Positions 58,484-64,000 of a stretch of 64,000 nucleotides of DNA are shown here, piece by piece. This stretch comes from Capsicum annuum (taxonomy: Eukaryota > Streptophyta > Magnoliopsida > Solanales > Solanaceae), in contig NW_025825201.1 of NCBI RefSeq assembly GCF_002878395.1, positions 60,467 through 124,466 of the forward strand, given 5' to 3'. The notes under the pieces were generated by a model. The model did no database searches. It was not told where the DNA came from and worked only from the letters and a program-made list of their open reading frames with translations. A program made the translations under genes and the position numbers. How positions within the stretch are numbered: position 1 is the first letter of the stretch; each line of letters opens with the position of its first letter.

Positions 58484-60648
58484 CATGACCCAAGCCAGGG
58501 CCCTAGCCGTGACGGTCATCCCAAACTGTGAAGTCCTGAGAACCCTTCTCTATCTAGAAATCATGCACACTTTCATATAATATGAAGGAAAATGCAGAAA
58601 TATAAAATAATACAGAATCATGGTCAATATCATAATTCAATTGAACAATATGGAATGGAAACCATAAACCTCTAACAACATCTAACATCAATCTATGAAA
58701 TCTCTAACAACTGAAAATGACATTTATCTAAAATTTGGGACAAGGCCCCCAGTTGGACCACAAATCAAATTGAAATAACAATAACAACTTCTAATCCAGG
58801 CCTTCCGAAGTAAGGGAGGCTCACCAGCTACAAACTTGTGACAAGTCAATCTACTGCTTAACGGGACTCTGGGACTGTCTCAGAATCCTAAAATATAGGG
58901 GGTCAATACAGATGTACTGGTATGTAGAGCAATCCAAAATCATAAATTTATACATATATAACATAGGTGACAGCAAGTCATTACAAGTTAAGCATGAAAT
59001 ATTTTAAAATACATCGGCTATCACAAATGAGCTTAAAACAATCTTGTCAATGCAAATCTATACTTTGTATTACTTTTGAGCTAGGTGGTACACCCTACAT
59101 ATCTAAAAGTTTCCCACGGAAAATATGGGATTCGCCATTAACTCGACGGCCAAGCCCCCAACCCAAGTTTGCCGCAAGGGTTGAAGTATCTAAATCTAAT
59201 ACGCCACAGGGCACTAGGCCAGCGTATAATCCCTCGTGGGGAAATAATAAACCCGTATCGACAAAAAATGATTTTGGGAAATGAATCATATGACCCATGC
59301 CTACTTTGGGTAACCACCTAACTCTCTTAGTGCTCATTTTTAACTTCTTCTAAACATGCATCTGTCTAAATTCAAAATCTGAAATATGAAATGAAACTTG
59401 TATTCTGTTCTGAATTTACCATGGCATCTGATTTGGTATCGTCTTACTAAGACTTGCAAGTCAGCTTCTGAGCCATAATTATCATAAAAAATTCTCTTCT
59501 TTCAAAACATAAAGCTTGGACCACCATACTTCAAACAATTCAAAAGATTCATACTTCAAACATTTATCAGATTATGTAAAAATCATTTTTTTCAGCATTT
59601 CAACGAATAGGTGGTGGTCATGAAACTTGTGACAAAACATGCAATCTTCTTAATAAACATTTTTAACCTTTAACACCAAGTAAAACACCCCCTCTTTAAT
59701 TTAAACCATAATCAAGAGAGGGATTTCTAATAGTTCATGCTCTCAACTCATCAAACACCTATATATATATATATACATATATATACTTATACATGATTGC
59801 AAATCAAATTTAGGGTAAAGTCCTCAAGACCAAAACAATAATATCATTAAAGAATTCGTAATGCAAAATTGTAACAGAAATTTCAAAAGCCCTTTATGAA
59901 CTCATGATTTCACAATGTTTAAATGTTGTTGAGACAATTTTCTTATGCCCATGTAGTTTAGGAAAACCCTACGTACCTTAATTGCGAAGAATCACAAAGA
60001 AATTTCAAAAAGATTTGACCTTTAAGCTTGATTGCCCAAACCCTAGTTGTTTTCTCCTCTTGGGTTCTTGAAAGATGAATTAGGGATCTTAGAGAGTTGA
60101 AACGTTATTTGTAACCTAATATTGTTTAGGGATCTTTTAGGATGAAATTTGGGTGAGGGAATATGACTAAAGCGCCCCTAAACCCTTTAGGAATTGAAAT
60201 AACGCATAAAACCACTTTAGATTCGGGTCTGATTTCGTGTTGGGGCGTAGTCAACGTCACACGTCAAGATCGCATCGGCTTACTACCGCACACGGAAAAT
60301 ACCATAACTTTTTTCTCGGTTATCGGATTTTAGTGAAATTGGTATCATTGGAATGCTAATTCAATTATATACAATTTGTTGGGTCTTGACCTGTAAAATT
60401 CTATATGTATCGAAAGTTATACATTCAAAGTATACCCTTGTCGAATAAAATATCAAACTTTGGATAAATGAACGACTCTTAGCTCAACTTTGCTCCAAGT
60501 GATTTTTATGAACACTTTTCACCTTATAATCCCTTCATACACTAGGAGAAGGATCATGACACATGGATTTAAATATAAATGATGGAATTAGAGCGTACGC
60601 ACATAGGAATGACAATTCACTTTCTTGGTTGAAATGCGGGGTATTACA
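58484..60648 (-). repeat. Element A 5' LTR
   Basis: Minus strand TGTAATACCCCGCATTTC at 60,648, ending near GGGTCATGA at 58,484. It is an inverted match to 40,685-42,956 over its full length. Flanked by TTGTT (minus strand, 60,653-60,649). Contains the TA-rich microsatellite at 59,761-59,786. Open frames at 58,967-59,337 lie within the LTR and are chance. Confidence 0.9.
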
Positions 60649-63600
60649 AACAATAACACGTCATACTATTTCAATATACTCCATAATCACTATAACAACT
60701 GAGTATCATTTCGAAAGCATACAACCAAATACACAATAGCAAAACATCTATTTGCTATAATTATCATCAACCATCTTTAGATAATAAACACAAAAACTTA
60801 CCACGACCTCCCATACCGCCAGAAAGTACACGAAAGAGAGCACAATAAATAACTCATCACGGCATCACATACCACCGGAGAGCACACAAAAGGATATCAA
60901 ACAAGAATTCATCACTGCGTCCTATACTACCGGAGAGTACACCAAAGAATACAACCAATAATACAGTAAAGCACAACTACTCCATCAATTTATCAAAAAT
61001 CGCGGTAGCACAACCCTACCATAGCTCATTACCGAAATCCGCTTCCAAATACCCATACCGTATTTCAACATAAAGAAAGCAACATTATCATAGCATAGGC
61101 ATGTAATCATTAATTCTATAATTTATTGATAAGTACCACAAAGTCCATATTAATGAACCTTATTTTTCCAAAATCACTAGTCATCAAGTTGGGAAAAACT
61201 ACAAACCACCCATAGTATAGGTTATTCAAATATCATAAGGCCATTCTTTAACTAGCATCATCATGACATGAGTTATCAACTAAGACATCTCAACTTCACA
61301 TGTTAGGAGATAATTTAACTAACCGTCATGCAATACTAGATCCATCATCACTAAGCATGCCACAACCTTAAGGAATAGTCTCCATATTTTAATCAAGTAA
61401 AGTCCACCAACTAGTTTACTAGGTTTCTAGATTCCAAATAATAATCATATATTGTAGAAGTAGCTAGTTATCACATAAGCCACCTTAATAGGAAAGATTT
61501 CATAATATAACCTCTTATTCCAGTCAAGTATATATATTAGGTTAGCCCTTAAATTTTTAAGCAATGTTATACATAACGCTAAGTCTTAACTCAATATTAG
61601 ACATAAATTTCCTCTAGTAGCTAATTTAGCATCAACAAGGTCCACACCTCTTATATAGTGATTTGGAACAAGAAATGAATAACAATTTACCAAGAGAGAC
61701 CACATAATTCAAGAACATAGGCAGTTGTCCCCACATGGCCTAACCTTACAAATATCAATGCATATAAGTAAATTTTTCCCTCAAGGCATCATAATGTTCT
61801 CACCTCTTCCGTATTCACCAGGCATCATCACAATACCAACATATTCCTCCAAATTCATTGAGCATCGTCATAATACCACACTTCCCTCCAGACTCGAATT
61901 GGGCATCATCATAATATCATGTATTCCTCGAAATTCATCGGGCATCATCATAATATGACATATTCCTCCGAACTCAAATCGGGCATTATTATAATATCAC
62001 ATATTCCTTCAGTTTCATCAGGCATCATCATAATGTCCCATATTCCTTCGGACTCAAACCCAACATTGTCATAATATCATATATTTCTCCGAATACATCC
62101 ACATGCATAGCCCAATCAATAAGCATACACAAAAGCTCACAATATATAAAGAAGTAGGGATGTGGGATAACACTTACCATTTTACCTTACTAATAAGCTT
62201 CACACGTAATATGAGTATCAATAAGAGCATGATTATTTACCAAACATGAACAAAAATCACTTAACAACGGTATTCAAGTCATGATCACAAGATAATCCAA
62301 TAATCGAGTGCAACCATCACAACTCCTACACACACATATATATAGCTTGGACAATCACCACGTATCTAGGTGGCTAAGCATTTACTTAGTTCAAGCTTAA
62401 GGTGGGTCAAGTCCCACTTCTAAATTCCGATAATGCCAAGCTTACTAACACGTGTCTAGCTTCTACCCAGAATTAGGCTAAGTCATCCATACCTCACCAT
62501 AAGGGCTTACCAATTCTTTCTAGGTTTATAGGGAAAGACTCTTCAAGAATCCTTCCTAAGTCAACCCAACACCAAGGTCATCTCCTATCTAGGCATTATA
62601 TAGGTCAGTACACTCCTAAGGATAGAAAAGTATACCATTCATGTCTACTTAGAACAACTATAGTGTTCTCACACTAGTCATGAGACCACAATTAAGCTAA
62701 CCAAGGTCCTAGACTAAGGTCAAATATCATACCTTACAAATCCATCGCCTATAGCAATTAATAAATTTTAAGTTCACCATTTAATCAACTATCGTCTAAA
62801 TTCCCCGCTCAATCTCGCAAGATATCAATGATTACAATACAAACAAGCTCAATCTAGACTACGGGTAAGCCTAACCAACCTTGAATCCAAGCAATTCACG
62901 AACCAACGAGCTTTTTTTTCTTTCTGAGAAGCTTCCTCTTCCATAAGAAATGCTATCAATAATACAATCTAAGCATTACTACAAGAATGACAATACCCAT
63001 TATAGTACCATTGTTCCATGGATTTCAAAAAATATCAAACCCCAGTTGGTCCTACCTTCGAAAAATGAGTTTTCGAGACCAACCCATAGTCTAAATATCA
63101 TTAGGTAGCTAAAACCCTCAAGAAATTTGAGTAAAGCAATCACATGTGTGGCTACAATTGAGCCTCAAAGACTTCAGTTTTTTTGGTCTAGAAATTAAGA
63201 AATTAATACCAAATTTTAAGGTATCTTACCTTAGATTTGTAGAAAAAAATTGGATTACACAAGTTACTAAGCTTCTAATCAACCCACAAGACTCATTTTT
63301 TTAACAAATATTTATGGCTACTAGGGTTTTCAAAATGCTGAAGAATGTCTCAAAAATCAGCCAAAAGGGCCATTTTATACAAGTTTAAATGGGCCCGCAG
63401 GGTCAAAAATTATTTTTGATCTCTCGGACTCATTCAGACTCCATTTTTTCGCAAAAGAACTATGTAACTCTACTAAATTTGATATTCTGGACGCATTGGT
63501 GAAGTCAAATTTTCCATCCGAGTTTATTTAGGCCATTTGTGAGTCCCACACCTATATATTCCAATTTTTTACTTTTCAACTAATGGGTAGAAATGAGCTC

Positions 63601-63890
63601 GGGTGTTGTGGGATCTGAACCAAGGGTCTACCTACCTTAAAATCGATATTACATAGCTGCTAGCACAATTGAAATTTTCATCCGAAATTATTTTACTGAA
63701 GTTTTTGCTCGGCAGCCATTTGGAATCAACAAAGACTTCAAATTGGAAAAGTGGTTCTAAAAATCAAACGAATCGTCAGGTAACCGAACTATCAATTCCA
63801 GCAAGTCATTAATGACTTGGGATGACTGTGGAGGAGCTCTATTGGTGAAGATAAGCAAGAACACGGCTAATGACTTGAAGGGTCATTACA
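60649..63890 (-). repeat. Element B 5' LTR, first 3.24 kb
   Basis: Minus strand TGTAATGACCCTTCAAGTCA at 63,890, followed by flank aatca. It matches 56,485-57,066 (inverted) and 35,383-37,941 (direct). The 40-bp array GGCATCATCATAATATCAC lies at 61,821-62,090 with units at 61,821, 61,861, 61,901, 61,941, 61,981, 62,021 and 62,061. It is interrupted at 60,648 by element A. The open frame at 61,725-61,958 runs through the array and is not a gene. Confidence 0.85.
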
Positions 63891-63895
63891 AATCA

Positions 63896-64000
63896 AACTA
63901 CACATCAACTTAAAATCGAGTAGCATGGTAATGATAGAATATGCCAACAGTATACAAAAGATTAAATATGCATTCTATGTAGTCAATCATACACTGTATC
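63896..64000. other. Flanking DNA right of element B
   Basis: Short stretch outside the nest; nothing recognised. Confidence 0.4.

Larger units (their letters stand above)
24684..63895 (-). mobile_element. Element B: Ty3/gypsy-like LTR retrotransposon hosting three nested elements and an inversion
   Basis: The LTR begins TGTAATGACCCTTC (minus strand, from 63,890) and ends GTGACA (minus strand, at 24,689). Just outside lie aatca (63,891-63,895) and gatca (24,684-24,688), a 5-bp target duplication with one transition. The 5' LTR is 63,890-60,649 plus 42,957-43,556, split by element A. The 3' LTR is 56,485-57,066 plus 37,941-34,909 plus 24,819-24,689, split by element E1 and by the inversion. 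The internal region is 43,557-45,175 plus 53,420-56,484, split by E2. The primer site is TAGTATCAGAGCC (initiator tRNA-Met type). The only coding sign is an integrase C-terminus at 56,120-56,458. Orientation is minus outside the inverted segment and plus inside it. Confidence 0.8.

Overview
This is intergenic DNA from a large, repeat-rich plant genome. Base composition, the transposon families and my recollection of related proteins point to Solanaceae, possibly pepper (Capsicum); that is inference, not a database result. I see no convincing intact host gene, tRNA, rRNA or CRISPR array. Almost everything supportable is a transposable element, a decayed transposon gene, or a repeat array.

Left third (1 to about 24,680): DNA-transposon territory. 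It holds decayed genes typical of Mutator-like elements (MULEs). There is an Ulp1/DUF1985-type gene on the minus strand (8,792 down to 5,529) with the start of a second copy at 214 down to 1, and a related broken gene on the plus strand (about 2,208-3,140). A MULE transposase relic lies on the minus strand (about 18,350 to 16,151) and the N-terminal part of another on the plus strand (about 22,100-22,932). Two diverged copies of a further MULE-associated gene form a roughly 1.9-kb inverted repeat (12,724-14,624). Between and inside these genes runs a dispersed family of short near-palindromes with core CATCTGTTGCAACAGATG. It is confined to about 1-19.2 kb and in one block is organised in units of about 133 bp. 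There is also a 169-bp tandem array (9.48-11.5 kb), an 89-bp triplication (20.2 kb) and a roughly 980-bp foldback element (23,272-24,249).

Right two thirds (24,684-63,895): one large nested LTR-retrotransposon complex. The outer element, called B here, is Ty3/gypsy-like with LTRs of about 3.8 kb. It is bounded by near-identical 5-bp target duplications (gatca / aatca on the plus strand). Into its 5' LTR went element A (LTRs about 2.2 kb, internal region without recognisable coding). Into its 3' LTR went element E1 (24,820-34,908; LTRs 1.5 kb, target duplication agcaa). Into its internal region went element E2 (45,176-53,414; LTRs 1.2 kb, target duplication tctaa). E1 and E2 are Athila-like, tRNA-Asp-primed elements that keep a broken gag-protease reading frame but no visible reverse transcriptase, RNase H or integrase; E1 also has a third, transposon-type ORF. 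The fragments of A and B only make sense if the segment of about 37,942-57,066 was inverted after A had inserted. Undoing that one inversion rejoins both B LTRs and both halves of A.

Nothing here looks like a working pathway. The genes all belonged to transposons, and each shows stops, frameshifts or lost residues. The most interesting content is structural: the nest with its inversion, the gene-containing inverted repeats that could make hairpin RNA, the palindromic repeat family in the introns and flanks of Ulp1/MULE genes, and LTR-internal arrays with a constant 40-bp period.
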